From IMG/VR virus record IMGVR_UViG_3300025674_007494, positions 1 through 33,913 of that record: a DNA stretch of 33,913 bases; one strand, given 5' to 3'. The translations under genes and the position numbers were made by a program. Origin of the DNA: a virus. Below are positions 8,265 through 17,793 of the stretch, piece by piece; within the stretch, counting starts at the first letter, position 1; every line of letters starts with the position of its first letter. Below the pieces are notes generated by a model. That model had not been told where the DNA came from, did no database searches, and worked only from the letters and a program-made list of their open reading frames with translations.

Positions 8265-8557
8265 TATTCTACTGTGTAAGGCTTACTAGAATTATACTTA
8301 TTAATTTTTATATCGTCTTTCCTTTCAAAGATGTCAGTTGATGTACCCGCACCTTCATTATATACATCTAAAAATGTACCAGTACCTCTACCGATTTCAT
8401 CACCATCAGCAACTGCGTCAGGGTGAACTGCGGAATATTTTTCAGTTTTAGGTGAAAAATCATTTTTAGGAAACAATTTACCCCTCTCAGCGTCTGCGAT
8501 TGCAGATAACTGATTATTCGGTTGGTAAAAATCTAACTTATCATTTTGTGTTGCCAT
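8264..8557 (-). CDS. Small hypothetical phage protein
   Basis: A 97 aa hydrophilic protein without a recognisable domain. It contains ADAERGKLFPKND and AVADGDEIGRGTGTFLDVYNEG segments and a C-terminus rich in Lys, Asn and Ser. There is no signal peptide or membrane segment. It overlaps its upstream and downstream neighbours by one base each (TAATG type), which supports it as a real gene within the minus-strand operon. Function unknown. Confidence 0.6.
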   Translation of the reverse strand: MATQNDKLDFYQPNNQLSAIADAERGKLFPKNDFSPKTEKYSAVHPDAVADGDEIGRGTGTFLDVYNEGAGTSTDIFERKDDIKINKYNSSKPYTVE

Positions 8558-9021
8558 TATTTTACTTTTTTAAATAGTTGATTTATTTTTTTTATTTCTT
8601 CGGTAATTGACGTATCAAACTTATTAATACCTTTTTCATGTTTATCATGAGGATTTACCACAATACCATCTTTTTCATGAGTATCAATATGTTGATTCAT
8701 CATACCTGTATCTGACTTAATCGATTTACCCTGTTCTAAAGTACCCCTCCAATGGTCCAACACATGATTACACCATTTGTGCATTCTATCACCACCATTT
8801 AGTATATATGGTGCGTCTTTACCGTCACCTTCATATGAGTCAAACCAATTTTTAACTCTTTTTAATACAGGGTAACCCATAACACCATTTTCGCGTAATT
8901 CTTTATTACGATTATAACCTTCGGTATTACTATCACCTTCAACCATTTCAAATGATTTCTGTAAATGGTTTTTTAATGATTCAGGTAATTTTACCTTTCT
9001 ATGATATAAGTCTTTATTCAT
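8557..9021 (-). CDS. Conserved-looking phage protein with HKWC / HWRGTL block
   Basis: The 154 aa product is unrecognised at family level. The central stretch NGVMGYPVLKRVKNWFDSY and GGDRMHKWCNHVLDHWRGTLEQGK is rich in Trp and His and looks strongly structured; it is followed by a His-rich TGMMNQHIDTHEKDG segment. The pattern resembles small conserved proteins seen in other large myoviruses, but I cannot name one. It overlaps the upstream zinc-motif gene by 8 nt and the downstream gene by one base. A structural or packaging-related role is possible given the operon start next to virion genes, but unproven. Confidence 0.6.
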   Translation of the reverse strand: MNKDLYHRKVKLPESLKNHLQKSFEMVEGDSNTEGYNRNKELRENGVMGYPVLKRVKNWFDSYEGDGKDAPYILNGGDRMHKWCNHVLDHWRGTLEQGKSIKSDTGMMNQHIDTHEKDGIVVNPHDKHEKGINKFDTSITEEIKKINQLFKKVK

Positions 9022-9775
9022 TTTTTAACATTTTAATTAACTGAGGTATAGAAATACCATCAGCACTTGCCATATTTTTTAAAGCCTTAACATTTCTTTT
9101 TATAATCGGGGAGATGCTGTCATTATCTAATTCTTTTTTGGTTATCTCTTTATCATCAGACTTTTTAAGAATTATTTCTTCCGCCATTTTTTGAACATCT
9201 TCTTTCGTGAAAACTTTTTCTTTTTCCGTTAATCTTAATTTACCTACAAAATTTTTAAGTTTTTTAAATTCAGACGTACCATCCAAATCAGGGTCTTTAC
9301 CCATTTCAGAGGCTCTGTCTTCGGCATCTCTTTGATTAAACTCAAGCTCATCTACAAAATAATCTATTGTATCGTTCGCGTCCATGTGTTTAGTTTCCTC
9401 AAAACCAAATGCGTCTGCCATATCTTCTTCTCTAACAACTGATTCACCATAATATACTCTATAACCCCTCATCAGTGGGTCTTGTGTTTGGTGTCCGGCA
9501 GCCACTCTTTTATCCATTGTACTTAAACCCGGTGACGTTGTTCTAGGGTCGATAATAGGTATTTTAGAGTTATTCATAGTTCCGTCAAAATCAATTAATT
9601 CATCTATTTCCTCCTTATTATCTGTTTCAGAACTAACAACTTTTTCATAATGTTTGTGCGTAGAACAGGGCATATATTTCTTTTTACCATCCTTTCTATG
9701 GATATGGGAGCCCTTACATCCTAACTCCTTAGATTGCTTTTCGGCATCTTTTCTTGTATCATAAAGATGTGACAT
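9014..9775 (-). CDS. Operon-leading protein with N-terminal Cys/His motif
   Basis: The 253 aa product starts SHLYDTRKDAEKQSKELGC and has a Cys/His array: C20, H24, H26, then C37, H40, H42 (C-x3-H-x-H ... C-x2-H-x-H), a candidate zinc or other metal site. The rest is hydrophilic and acidic, with a segment DAFGFEETKHMDANDTIDYF (about residues 140-159) and a helical, Lys/Glu-rich C-terminus ending in SADGISIPQLIKMLKNE. It is the first gene of the minus-strand operon; a TATTTATA element lies 18 nt upstream of the ATG in the correct orientation. Function unknown; a virion or DNA-associated role is possible. Confidence 0.6.
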   Translation of the reverse strand: MSHLYDTRKDAEKQSKELGCKGSHIHRKDGKKKYMPCSTHKHYEKVVSSETDNKEEIDELIDFDGTMNNSKIPIIDPRTTSPGLSTMDKRVAAGHQTQDPLMRGYRVYYGESVVREEDMADAFGFEETKHMDANDTIDYFVDELEFNQRDAEDRASEMGKDPDLDGTSEFKKLKNFVGKLRLTEKEKVFTKEDVQKMAEEIILKKSDDKEITKKELDNDSISPIIKRNVKALKNMASADGISIPQLIKMLKNE

Positions 9776-9793
9776 TATAGTATAGTTTTTTTC

Positions 9794-9801
9794 TATAAAT
9801 A
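9794..9801 (-). promoter_or_regulatory. Late-promoter-like TATTTATA element for the minus operon
   Basis: On the minus strand this reads TATTTATA and ends 18 nt before the ATG at 9775. It is back to back with the plus-strand copy at 9814-9820, so the two operons would start from one 40-nt region. Same motif and orientation as the other copies listed here. Confidence 0.55.
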
Positions 9802-9813
9802 CAACAAAAGAAG

Positions 9814-9820
9814 TATTTAT
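9814..9820 (+). promoter_or_regulatory. Late-promoter-like TATTTAT element for the fibre cassette
   Basis: TATTTAT, 14 nt upstream of the ATG at 9835. Between it and the start is AAGGAG (9828-9833), which lies only one base from the ATG and so is too close to act as a normal Shine-Dalgarno sequence. Confidence 0.55.
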
Positions 9821-9834
9821 CTTAAAAAAGGAGT

Positions 9835-11886
9835 ATGCTTGGTCAGAATATTAATAATTATTACTTCGATAATTTAAAAGCGTCATTATCGGGAATAAAA
9901 AGTTATGACATAACTTTATCTTCCGATAAAAAAAATTATAACTCCGAAGTTGTTTTTTCAGACAATCTAATCGCTGAAAATAACGGCAATAAGTTACCTA
10001 TTAACATAGATTTAAATTCAATCATATCTAACCAAAAGTTAAATTTAACATGGAATAACTATTACTCAGGTAACACACTTGTGTCGAAAAATTATTATAA
10101 TCCAGATAATGAAGATTTTACTTGTTTAACCGCAACAACCTTATGTGATGTTGGATTAACAGGTATTGACGTGGGATTATATGATTCGATGACTGGACAA
10201 ACATTAACATTTACTATGGGTATTAATGAGAGTAAAACATTTGACCCACATTACTACGATAGAAGGTTTAAAATGCATCCGATAGGTTCATTTGCAAACA
10301 ATCCAAACCATAGGTTAAGTGGTAATACAAAAACAGTGTATAATATTGTGTCAGATTACGATTTTACAGGTGGATACTATAATGAATTATACGGTGGATT
10401 CTATCAGGGATTTTATAAATTACACGGTTACGACTACGAAGTTTTCCCTGAAAGAGTTTCGAAGGGGTGGTCTATGGAGATGTTGTTAAGACCAAGACAA
10501 AGAGATAAATACAGTATTCAGACAGATGAGATATATTTAAATGATTTATATCCTGAAAATAGTAACACTTTTTTCTTTTTTGGTGCCAGGGCGGAAAATA
10601 AATTTTTTCATCCCGTTAGTGGTAAGGTAGATAAAAGTGAAGGTTTTGGTTGTAAGGAATGTAATATTGCGGTTGGATTTCAAAATTCAGACCTTGAGTC
10701 TTGTGACTACGATAGAGTGACTTCCGGATTAACTGATTGTATTAAAACTTGTGCGTGTAGTGATAGTGGAGTGACATCCTCAAATTGTATTGAAGTTTAT
10801 CCAAAAACTGCAACTACACAGGTACATAGGACTGGTTCTTGTGGTAGTTATACCGAAGAGGTCGAGGTAAAATTAGACTTACCATCAAATGATATGTACT
10901 CAAACGCACTATCTTTTAGATTTTCAGGTGACCCGTCAAACCCTAAAGTATGTGTTAAATATATAACACTGACTGGTGACTGTTTAACTGAAACCTCTTG
11001 TGATACTACGGGAGACACCACTTTTTGTTCGGGTTATACCATACAAGAAGTATGTTCAGTTAGAGGTATATATGACAATTGTGATTATGATTTATGTGCT
11101 TCAGGGACAACGGAAAGGTGGGTAATGGTAAGCGCTGTTTTTGAAAGGTATGAGACTTTAGAAAATTGTGATTTATTAAACTGGGGAGGTCTTGGTGATA
11201 TTAGGTATTTAGCATACAATTCAGAAATTAATGGTGCGTCATATAACATGATTATGCCTCCACAAACACATCCAGGTTCAGAAAAAGAAATACAAAATCA
11301 GTTTATAAAGTTTAATCAAAAATGGATTGACAACAAAGACAAAAGAAAGGGTTTGTTGAAAATTTATATAAATGGATATTTGTTCATGGTTATTGAGGAT
11401 TTCGAAGAAATTATACCTCACGAACTTAATACCGAGAAAGAAAAACAAATTGGTGTACCTTATAATATATCTTTTGGTGGGGGTTCAATCGGGTTAAGAG
11501 AGAGTCTTATCTTTAGTGGATGCTCAGGTTTAACCGGACCTTATATACAAGACCCTGAATTAATGTCAAATGAAACATTAGAAGGTAATCCCGACCCAGG
11601 TATTGCATCAATAAACTCTAAAATGGTTATAGAACCAAATTTTGCAGGGACATTTATGGGGGGGATATCGCAGTTTAGAATGTATTCTGAATCTCTGTCG
11701 AGTGCAGAAATACAACATAATTTTAGATTATTAAAAAATAAATTTAATTTATATGATTTTTGGTGTCCTACATGTTCAGAATGTTTCTGTGGAACAGATG
11801 TGGAAATAGACCCTAATCCTTTAAGCTGTGCGTTAGACGTTGACCCGTTGAGTTGTGGGTTAGATGTTGATTATTCGGTTAGTTGA
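9835..11886 (+). CDS. Large fibre/adhesin with LamG-like domain
   Basis: The 683 aa product is a likely virion surface protein. WSMEMLLRPRQRDKY and FFFFGARAENKFF (about residues 215-265) are the start of a concanavalin/LamG-type jelly roll; LLKIYINGYLFMVIEDFEEI (about 505-525) and GGISQFRMYSESLSSAEIQHNFRLLKNKF (about 610-640) are its closing strands and the typical L-S-x-A-E-I end. A cysteine-rich insert (about 285-440) splits the domain. The C-terminus has a CPTCSECFCG cluster and a near-duplicate, NPLSCALDV then DPLSCGLDV. LamG-type domains in phage fibres usually bind host polysaccharide. It heads the plus-strand fibre cassette. High cysteine content is odd for a protein assembled in the cytoplasm. 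Confidence 0.7.
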   Translation: MLGQNINNYYFDNLKASLSGIKSYDITLSSDKKNYNSEVVFSDNLIAENNGNKLPINIDLNSIISNQKLNLTWNNYYSGNTLVSKNYYNPDNEDFTCLTATTLCDVGLTGIDVGLYDSMTGQTLTFTMGINESKTFDPHYYDRRFKMHPIGSFANNPNHRLSGNTKTVYNIVSDYDFTGGYYNELYGGFYQGFYKLHGYDYEVFPERVSKGWSMEMLLRPRQRDKYSIQTDEIYLNDLYPENSNTFFFFGARAENKFFHPVSGKVDKSEGFGCKECNIAVGFQNSDLESCDYDRVTSGLTDCIKTCACSDSGVTSSNCIEVYPKTATTQVHRTGSCGSYTEEVEVKLDLPSNDMYSNALSFRFSGDPSNPKVCVKYITLTGDCLTETSCDTTGDTTFCSGYTIQEVCSVRGIYDNCDYDLCASGTTERWVMVSAVFERYETLENCDLLNWGGLGDIRYLAYNSEINGASYNMIMPPQTHPGSEKEIQNQFIKFNQKWIDNKDKRKGLLKIYINGYLFMVIEDFEEIIPHELNTEKEKQIGVPYNISFGGGSIGLRESLIFSGCSGLTGPYIQDPELMSNETLEGNPDPGIASINSKMVIEPNFAGTFMGGISQFRMYSESLSSAEIQHNFRLLKNKFNLYDFWCPTCSECFCGTDVEIDPNPLSCALDVDPLSCGLDVDYSVS

Positions 11887-11923
11887 ATTGAATAAAAACA
11901 CGACACTATTTAAAAAAATCTAC

Positions 11924-11930
11924 TATTTAT
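11924..11930 (+). promoter_or_regulatory. Late-promoter-like TATTTAT element
   Basis: TATTTAT followed by an A/T-rich 13-nt leader before the ATG at 11944. No Shine-Dalgarno sequence is visible in this leader. Confidence 0.5.
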
Positions 11931-11943
11931 ATATAAAAATTAG

Positions 11944-14900
11944 ATGGCTCAAAGAGAAATAACATTAACGGGTACTAATATTGGATACGATATATCATAT
12001 GTTGATATATACCATGACTCTGTTTCTCCTTCAAATCTTGTCGTTTCGGGTGTGACCCGTTATGAATTAGAGACTGGATATTCCTTTTACGATGATGATA
12101 GTCACGACACATATATATTAGTAAGTAATGCGGTTTGCGGTACTGAAGCTATAGTACAAATACTAACACCTACACCTACAACTACTCAAACACCCACACT
12201 AACACCCACCAATACTATAACACCATCTTCGGGCTCAGGAATAGAATTAGATTTTGGAGTAACATATGAGAGTGGTTCTACAATAGCTAACTTTGTGGTT
12301 ACTGCGTCGACAATAGTATCAACAACTACTTTAGTTGAGTTTACAAATACGATTTATAAAACGGATGGTACCGAGATATCAGTAACCACTGGAGTAACTA
12401 TAAACGCTGGTGAAACCACAGGTTCTACTAGAGTCACAATTAATGAGGATTATGAAGATATAGTACCTTATGAAACCGTTTATAGTAATATTACTTCCTC
12501 AGGTGAAATAGTGTCAAGAATAAATATATATTCAAAAGTTGACTATATAGACAAACCGGCAGTAACCTACATTACCTACACGTTTAGAGGGTGTTGCCCT
12601 AAGGATGGTGACATTAGTGGTCTTATACCGACAACCGCATTAGATACTGGTGGATGGGTAGATATAGGAGGGGGAGTTATATACCAAGGTAAATGTTATA
12701 CTGCATACTCAGTTGGTGGTGACGGTTCAGCAGGGTATTTTTATGGAGCCGAAATAAAAACATGCTCAGATAAAAAATGCCCTACTTGTACTACTAATAC
12801 ACCAACACCAACATTAACGGTAACCCCGACTTTAACTCCAACGACAACCTATTGTTCAGCAGGATTAGATTGTTATTCAAATGTAATATTCCCAACACAA
12901 ACACCAACGTTAACACCCACACACACACCTACGCAAACAGCGACCCCAACTTCAACGGCAACACCTACATTAACAAATACACCACAACCAACAAATTCTT
13001 TAGGTTTAACCCCTACACCTACTAATACGCCAACAAGTACAACGACAAATACTAGTACACCGACATTAACATCTACTTTAACAGGGACACCACCGAATAC
13101 TCCAACATCAACAACTACACTAACTTCGACTCACACACCAACGCAAACTGCAACATCAACATCAACCCCAACACTAACTTCTCAGGTTACTAGTACTCCG
13201 TTGACCCCAACATCAACTCCTACTACAACACTAACTCAAACAACCACGAGCACCCCAACACATACAACAACACAAAGTGCAACACCAACATCCACGTCGA
13301 CATCAACACCCACGTTAACTCAAACAACAACAAATACTCCAACAAATACTTCAACACAAAGTGCAACACCAACATCAACACCCACGTTAACTCAAACAAC
13401 AACAAATACTCCAACAAATACTCCAACTAATACCTCAACACAAAGTGCAACACCAACTTTAACAAGCACACCACAACCAACAAATTCTTTAGGTTTAACA
13501 CCCACACCTACTAATACACAAACAAATACACAAACAATAACGTCTACGCCTACCAATACTGCAACTTCAACATTAACTAATACACCTACTAATACCCCAA
13601 CAAATACACAGACGTTGACTTCGACCCCAACTAATACTCAGACATTAACTGCTACAGCAACCAGAACTCAAGGACCAACAAACACACCGACCCTGACATT
13701 AACTAATACACCTACTAATACTCAAACAACAACATCAACACCAACAAGTACTTCTACCAACACACCAACACTAACATTAACTAATACCCAAACTAATACA
13801 CCAACAAATACACAAACAGTAACATCTACACCCACTAATACCCCAACAGTAACATCTACACCTACTAATACACCAACTTTAACTCAAACACAAACAGTAA
13901 CGTCCACACCCACTAATACTCCAACTTTAACTCCAACACAGACAGTAACATCCACTCCCACTAATACTCCAACACTAACAGCAACACAAACTGTAACTAA
14001 CACCAGCACACCAACAGAAACAATAAAATCAGGAGTACCTAGATTTTTAAGAACTTGTTGTGACCAACAGAGTTATACGTATAACGTACCCGCATCGGTA
14101 TCAGGTATTGGTTCAGTATTTAGTTTTAATGGTATTTGTTATGAGGTGATGGCGTCTGCGGTTTCGGCATCACAGTCCATTGGATTTGACTCAAAATATC
14201 TCAATTGTCAACATTGTATGTCTTGTGAAGAATATGAATCTTGTACAACACAGGATATGTATGGTTTGGCGACTCCTTGTACTGGAGGAACACAAATAAC
14301 ATGGAATACGACTGTGGGTACACATGCGTGTGTTGGTGATACATTTACATATAATAATATATGTTATGTAATTGATAGTATTGTGGGACAGGGTGCGTCA
14401 GGTGTTAATGTAACAATAGACGGATGTTTATGTCCAACACCTACACCTACACCAACTACCACCCTAACATCTACACCGACATCTACCCAAACACCAACAA
14501 ATACTACAACAAATACACCAACAGTAACATCTACACCCACTAATACACCTACATTAAGTGCGGATATAAATTATTTTAGACTTGGTACATGTTGTGCCGT
14601 TACAGGAGAATACTCAACAGTTGGTATTGTTGGAGGCTCTCCGTCTATTAATTACGGTTTTCAGTATAACGGTGTCGACTATTATTTAGATTCAGTTCAT
14701 GATAGTGGTCAGTTTACTTTAGATTACACTAACTTAATACCTAACTATTGTAGTGGTATTACCTGCCCAACTCCAACTCCAACACCAACAACAGGTGAAT
14801 TACCAGGACCCACTCCAACGTTAACTAATACTAGAACTCCAAGGTCAAGTAGTACTTCAACACCAACGGCAACACCTACACATACAACAACCAATACACC

Positions 14901-16260
14901 AACGGCAACACCTACATTAACCGCAACTCAAACATTAACATCAGAAGGAGTAACACCTACACATACAACAACCAATACACCAACGGCAACACCTACATTA
15001 ACCGCAACTCAAACATTAACATCAGGAGGAGTAACACCTACACATACAACAACCAATACACCAACAGCAACACCTACTCCATCAATCAACTCATTACTTA
15101 GTTGTTATGTTGCCGGTCCATTAACTGCCGACACATCTAACGGAGCGGTATTCGATAGAAGTATTAACGTTAGTGGAGTATTAGAGGTTATTGCGGGCGC
15201 TGTTGGAGGACAGGCAGCGGTACCTGATGAATTTTCTAAAAAAGTCGCTCGCTCATTCCAATTAATAATGGACCCATTAGCCACAGGAATTACCTTATCA
15301 TATCAAAATAATTTAGTAGCAACTTTAAGAGGTGATGAGGGTACTATACACGCAGGGTTACCAACGGCACAAAGAGTCGGGTACGGTAGTGGGGATGACT
15401 ATGACCCTAATTGGTTAACAGATGAGGGTATATCAGGATACACAGGATATCAAGAATTCTTAGATACTCATGCAGTTAATGACATGGTATGGTACCAAAG
15501 CGGTTCCACAAGTGGTGATACGGTAATAAATGAGGTATTTGAACATATTTTACATACCGTACATCTATTTGGGATAATGGGTGCGGTTCCCGGCTCATCG
15601 ACCGCGGTGAATTGGATGGCAGAAGAAAATCCAGATTGGCAAACAACAGACTTACACTTATCCATGAAACAAGCCATCGAGAATGGTATGTATGACCCAA
15701 CTGGCTACGCCCCTAATTGGAGTGGGGATACAGGTCAAGCTCAAGTGGCATATAAAGAGTATATGTACTTATTAAACTTCGGTATGTGGGAAATGTCCGA
15801 GTTTTGGGATGGTGGGTCATTATCTCCAGAATGGAATGATAGTATGAGAACTCCATCAGGAATTCAAACTAATAACATTTCAGGATATACATTGTTTAAT
15901 AATTACTTTGCACCAGTACTGACTAAACCTAGTTTTACAACACTAAGAAATATTTTCCAAAATAATGGAGGGGGTAGTTCAGGATATGTCGCCGATGATT
16001 GTGTAACACCAACACCAACACCAACCCAATCAGTAACACCTACATTAACTGCAACTCAAACATTAACATCAGAAGGAGTAACACCTACACATACAACAAC
16101 CAATACACCAACAGCAACACCTACACATACAACAACCAATACACCAACAGCAACACCTACATTAACTGCAACTCAAACATTAACATCAGAAGGAGTAACA
16201 CCTACACATACAACAACCAATACACCAACAGCAACACCTACATTAACTGCAACTCAATAA
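11944..16260 (+). CDS. Giant Thr-Pro-repeat modular fibre protein
   Basis: A 1438 aa mosaic. Residues 1-75 form a beta-rich head. About 110-215 is an Ig-like segment (Thr/Val rich). Cysteine modules of about 65-75 aa occur at about 205-282, 700-765, 766-830 and 877-941; most begin with CC or end in CxC/CxxC and contain a Y-x-x-N-G/N-I-C-Y or equivalent core. Thr-Pro-rich linkers separate them, the longest at about 317-693. Residues about 1046-1350 are a globular domain with [12 protein letters not shown] (E1200, H1201, H1204, H1207), unlike anything else in the window. The C-terminus again is TPT repeat. The linkers look like the extended, O-glycosylated Thr-Pro linkers of surface proteins. 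The expected role is a long tail or head fibre reaching the host surface. No signal peptide is seen. The family is not recognised. Confidence 0.75.
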   Translation: MAQREITLTGTNIGYDISYVDIYHDSVSPSNLVVSGVTRYELETGYSFYDDDSHDTYILVSNAVCGTEAIVQILTPTPTTTQTPTLTPTNTITPSSGSGIELDFGVTYESGSTIANFVVTASTIVSTTTLVEFTNTIYKTDGTEISVTTGVTINAGETTGSTRVTINEDYEDIVPYETVYSNITSSGEIVSRINIYSKVDYIDKPAVTYITYTFRGCCPKDGDISGLIPTTALDTGGWVDIGGGVIYQGKCYTAYSVGGDGSAGYFYGAEIKTCSDKKCPTCTTNTPTPTLTVTPTLTPTTTYCSAGLDCYSNVIFPTQTPTLTPTHTPTQTATPTSTATPTLTNTPQPTNSLGLTPTPTNTPTSTTTNTSTPTLTSTLTGTPPNTPTSTTTLTSTHTPTQTATSTSTPTLTSQVTSTPLTPTSTPTTTLTQTTTSTPTHTTTQSATPTSTSTSTPTLTQTTTNTPTNTSTQSATPTSTPTLTQTTTNTPTNTPTNTSTQSATPTLTSTPQPTNSLGLTPTPTNTQTNTQTITSTPTNTATSTLTNTPTNTPTNTQTLTSTPTNTQTLTATATRTQGPTNTPTLTLTNTPTNTQTTTSTPTSTSTNTPTLTLTNTQTNTPTNTQTVTSTPTNTPTVTSTPTNTPTLTQTQTVTSTPTNTPTLTPTQTVTSTPTNTPTLTATQTVTNTSTPTETIKSGVPRFLRTCCDQQSYTYNVPASVSGIGSVFSFNGICYEVMASAVSASQSIGFDSKYLNCQHCMSCEEYESCTTQDMYGLATPCTGGTQITWNTTVGTHACVGDTFTYNNICYVIDSIVGQGASGVNVTIDGCLCPTPTPTPTTTLTSTPTSTQTPTNTTTNTPTVTSTPTNTPTLSADINYFRLGTCCAVTGEYSTVGIVGGSPSINYGFQYNGVDYYLDSVHDSGQFTLDYTNLIPNYCSGITCPTPTPTPTTGELPGPTPTLTNTRTPRSSSTSTPTATPTHTTTNTPTATPTLTATQTLTSEGVTPTHTTTNTPTATPTLTATQTLTSGGVTPTHTTTNTPTATPTPSINSLLSCYVAGPLTADTSNGAVFDRSINVSGVLEVIAGAVGGQAAVPDEFSKKVARSFQLIMDPLATGITLSYQNNLVATLRGDEGTIHAGLPTAQRVGYGSGDDYDPNWLTDEGISGYTGYQEFLDTHAVNDMVWYQSGSTSGDTVINEVFEHILHTVHLFGIMGAVPGSSTAVNWMAEENPDWQTTDLHLSMKQAIENGMYDPTGYAPNWSGDTGQAQVAYKEYMYLLNFGMWEMSEFWDGGSLSPEWNDSMRTPSGIQTNNISGYTLFNNYFAPVLTKPSFTTLRNIFQNNGGGSSGYVADDCVTPTPTPTQSVTPTLTATQTLTSEGVTPTHTTTNTPTATPTHTTTNTPTATPTLTATQTLTSEGVTPTHTTTNTPTATPTLTATQ
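12892..14020 (+). repeat. Long Thr-Pro-coding low-complexity repeat
   Basis: About 1.1 kb of degenerate ACA/ACT/CCA/AAT-type codons encoding T-P-T-x-T units. The plus strand is almost free of G. Imperfect longer units are visible, for example a direct repeat of about 45 nt around 12978-13024 and 13468-13514 (encoding [16 protein letters not shown]) and a roughly 66-nt unit repeated in 13311-13460. Antisense reading frames across it are by-products of this composition. Confidence 0.9.
14872..15075 (+). repeat. 81-bp tandem repeat, left copy set
   Basis: Units of 81 nt at 14872-14952 and 14953-15033 plus a partial third unit, encoding 27-residue repeats with the core [12 protein letters not shown] (SGGV in the second). 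The same unit recurs at 16036-16257, on the other side of the globular domain. Confidence 0.85.
16036..16257 (+). repeat. 81-bp tandem repeat, right copy set, forming the C-terminus
   Basis: Repeats of the same 27-residue unit as in 14872-15075, with a shortened unit inserted ([12 protein letters not shown] duplicated). Third-position changes (ACA for ACG, ACT for ACC) separate the right set from the left set, so each set has homogenised by itself. The gene ends within a unit, at ACTCAATAA. Confidence 0.85.
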
Positions 16261-16265
16261 ACTAA

Positions 16266-16272
16266 TATTTAT
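16266..16272 (+). promoter_or_regulatory. Late-promoter-like TATTTAT element
   Basis: Reads TAATATTTATAAAATAAA and then directly ATG at 16281, leaving 8 nt between box and start. If the box is a -10 element, the mRNA would be leaderless or nearly so. Confidence 0.5.
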
Positions 16273-16280
16273 AAAATAAA

Positions 16281-16844
16281 ATGTCATACATAGAAATAGG
16301 TTTAAATAGTCAAGATATAACTATATCGACATATGACGTATATGTTAGTAATTGCAACCCAACACAGTGGCAAATAGTTTCTGAAAATATAATATATTCT
16401 GATTTTCCTGTTATTGTTAATTTAGATGATTATTCTATAACAGGTACTTGTTATCAATATTATGTTTCAGGTGATACAGGGTGTTATTGTAGTCTATCTG
16501 GTGATACGTCTCCAAATCCAACACCAACAACTACTGTGACAAATACACCGACAACGACTGCGACAAATACACCGACAACCACAACAACAAATACTCCAAC
16601 TCCAACAGATGTTACGTGTGTTGAGTTTAAATTATATTGGACTTTTGATAATACGAGCGCTTGTAATGGTATATCTACAGGTTATAATAAATATTACTCT
16701 AATTATCCTTTATCTGCCGGAAATGTTTTGTATGATGATATAAACTGTACAATTCCATCTAATACCGGTAGATACATCGTATTAGGTGTTGGTAACGTAT
16801 TGTACGTTGGTAACAACGGTATTCTACAATCTTACACATGTTAA
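16281..16844 (+). CDS. Small fibre protein with Thr-Pro linker
   Basis: The 187 aa product has three parts: a beta-rich N-terminal domain (residues about 1-75) with Cys residues (CNPTQWQ, GTCYQYY, GCYCSL), a Thr-Pro linker (about 78-110, TPTTT/NTPTTT units) and a C-terminal module (about 112-187) with VECVEFKLYW-like start, ACNGISTGYNKYY and LYDDINCTIPSNTGRYIVLG. The C-terminal part resembles small domains seen at ends of Bacteroidota phage fibres, but I cannot name it. It sits between the giant fibre and a BppU-like fibre gene, all on the plus strand, and probably forms part of the same adhesion apparatus. Confidence 0.65.
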   Translation: MSYIEIGLNSQDITISTYDVYVSNCNPTQWQIVSENIIYSDFPVIVNLDDYSITGTCYQYYVSGDTGCYCSLSGDTSPNPTPTTTVTNTPTTTATNTPTTTTTNTPTPTDVTCVEFKLYWTFDNTSACNGISTGYNKYYSNYPLSAGNVLYDDINCTIPSNTGRYIVLGVGNVLYVGNNGILQSYTC

Positions 16845-16847
16845 ACT

Positions 16848-17768
16848 ATGAATTTTTATATAAGAAAAAATAGTACGTTACCTAAAATATCCGTGGAAGT
16901 TTTTACGGATAGTAATAACTCTTTTCGTAATAATTATGACAGTTTTTCTTCTTCTACAATAACACTTAACTTAATTGATGAGGGCACTAACAGTTACAGA
17001 TATATTGGTATTCCGGTTATTGTAAAAGAAAGTCCATCCACTGGTGACGGACCTAAACAGTATTATTTAGAGACACAACTAAATAAAAAGCAAACAAAAA
17101 AAACAGGTTCCTATGTAGGTGAATTTATTATCGAGGACGACAAGGGAAAAACGATACTACCAATAAATAATAAATTAAAGGTTTTTGTAATAGACTCATT
17201 TTCAAACCCTGATTTATGTTGTAGAACAAATAAAAACGAAGAAATAATCTTTCCAACTGAAACTTCTAAACCCACACAAACACCAACACCTACATTATCT
17301 AATACACCAACTAATACAACAACACCTACATTATCTAATACACCAACTAATACAACAACACCTACATTATCTAATACACCAACTAATACACCAACTAATA
17401 CAACAACACCTACATTATCTAATACACCAACTAATACAACAACACCTACATTATCTAATACACCAACGGAAACTTTAACATCTACACCAACTAATACACC
17501 AACGGAAACTTTAACATCTACACCAACTAATACACCAACGGAAACTTTAACATCTACACCAACTAATACACCAACACCTACATTATCTAATACAACAACA
17601 CCTACATTATCTAATACACCAACGGAAACTTTAACATCTACACCAACTAATACACCAACACCTACATTATCTAATACACCATCATCTCCCGAAACATTTT
17701 TTATTCTTTTTGAAGATGGTAGTATAATGACCTCGGAAGATGTTGACGGTATTGAATATGAACACTAA
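16848..17768 (+). CDS. BppU-N-like protein with Thr-Pro repeat tail
   Basis: The 306 aa product starts with an Ig-like domain (residues about 1-125): [41 protein letters not shown] and [20 protein letters not shown]. This pattern resembles the N-terminal domain of baseplate upper proteins (BppU_N type), which attaches receptor-binding proteins to the baseplate. Residues about 140-282 are Thr-Pro repeats, and a short non-repetitive tail (about 283-306, [23 protein letters not shown]) ends the protein. The N-terminal domain is paralogous to the protein at 18446-18799, which lacks the repeats. It starts 3 nt after the preceding stop codon, so the two are co-translated. Confidence 0.65.
   Translation: MNFYIRKNSTLPKISVEVFTDSNNSFRNNYDSFSSSTITLNLIDEGTNSYRYIGIPVIVKESPSTGDGPKQYYLETQLNKKQTKKTGSYVGEFIIEDDKGKTILPINNKLKVFVIDSFSNPDLCCRTNKNEEIIFPTETSKPTQTPTPTLSNTPTNTTTPTLSNTPTNTTTPTLSNTPTNTPTNTTTPTLSNTPTNTTTPTLSNTPTETLTSTPTNTPTETLTSTPTNTPTETLTSTPTNTPTPTLSNTTTPTLSNTPTETLTSTPTNTPTPTLSNTPSSPETFFILFEDGSIMTSEDVDGIEYEH
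17271..17680 (+). repeat. Two interleaved 36-bp Thr-Pro-coding repeats
   Basis: Two near-perfect 12-codon units, [12 protein letters not shown] and [12 protein letters not shown], are mixed in blocks. DNA copies are nearly identical, unlike the degenerate repeats of the 11944-16260 gene, which suggests recent expansion or active homogenisation. Confidence 0.9.
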
Positions 17769-17772
17769 TTAA

Positions 17773-17779
17773 TATTTAT
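17773..17779 (+). promoter_or_regulatory. Late-promoter-like TATTTAT element
   Basis: TAATATTTATAAAATAAA, the same 18-base string as at 16263-16280, 14 nt upstream of the ATG at 17794. Confidence 0.5.
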
Positions 17780-17793
17780 AAAATAAAGAAATA

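Noticed and set aside
9828-9833. Shine-Dalgarno sequence AAGGAG before the LamG-type fibre gene
   Set aside because: Only one base separates it from the ATG, too close for normal function, and other genes in the window lack one.
13223-13426. Minus-strand open frame rich in Leu inside the repeat
   Set aside because: It is the complement of the Thr-Pro repeat; lack of stops comes from the G-free plus strand.
14872-16257. Diversity-generating retroelement
   Set aside because: Repeats frame a possible variable domain, but no reverse transcriptase or template repeat with A-biased changes is visible.
15999-16265. Plus-strand Asn/Thr/Tyr-rich frame overlapping the giant fibre C-terminus
   Set aside because: It is a frame-shifted reading of the 81-bp repeat; no start signal of its own.
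12892-17680. Regular direct repeats, CRISPR-like at first glance
   Set aside because: The repeats are in-frame Thr-Pro codons without unique spacers and without cas genes.
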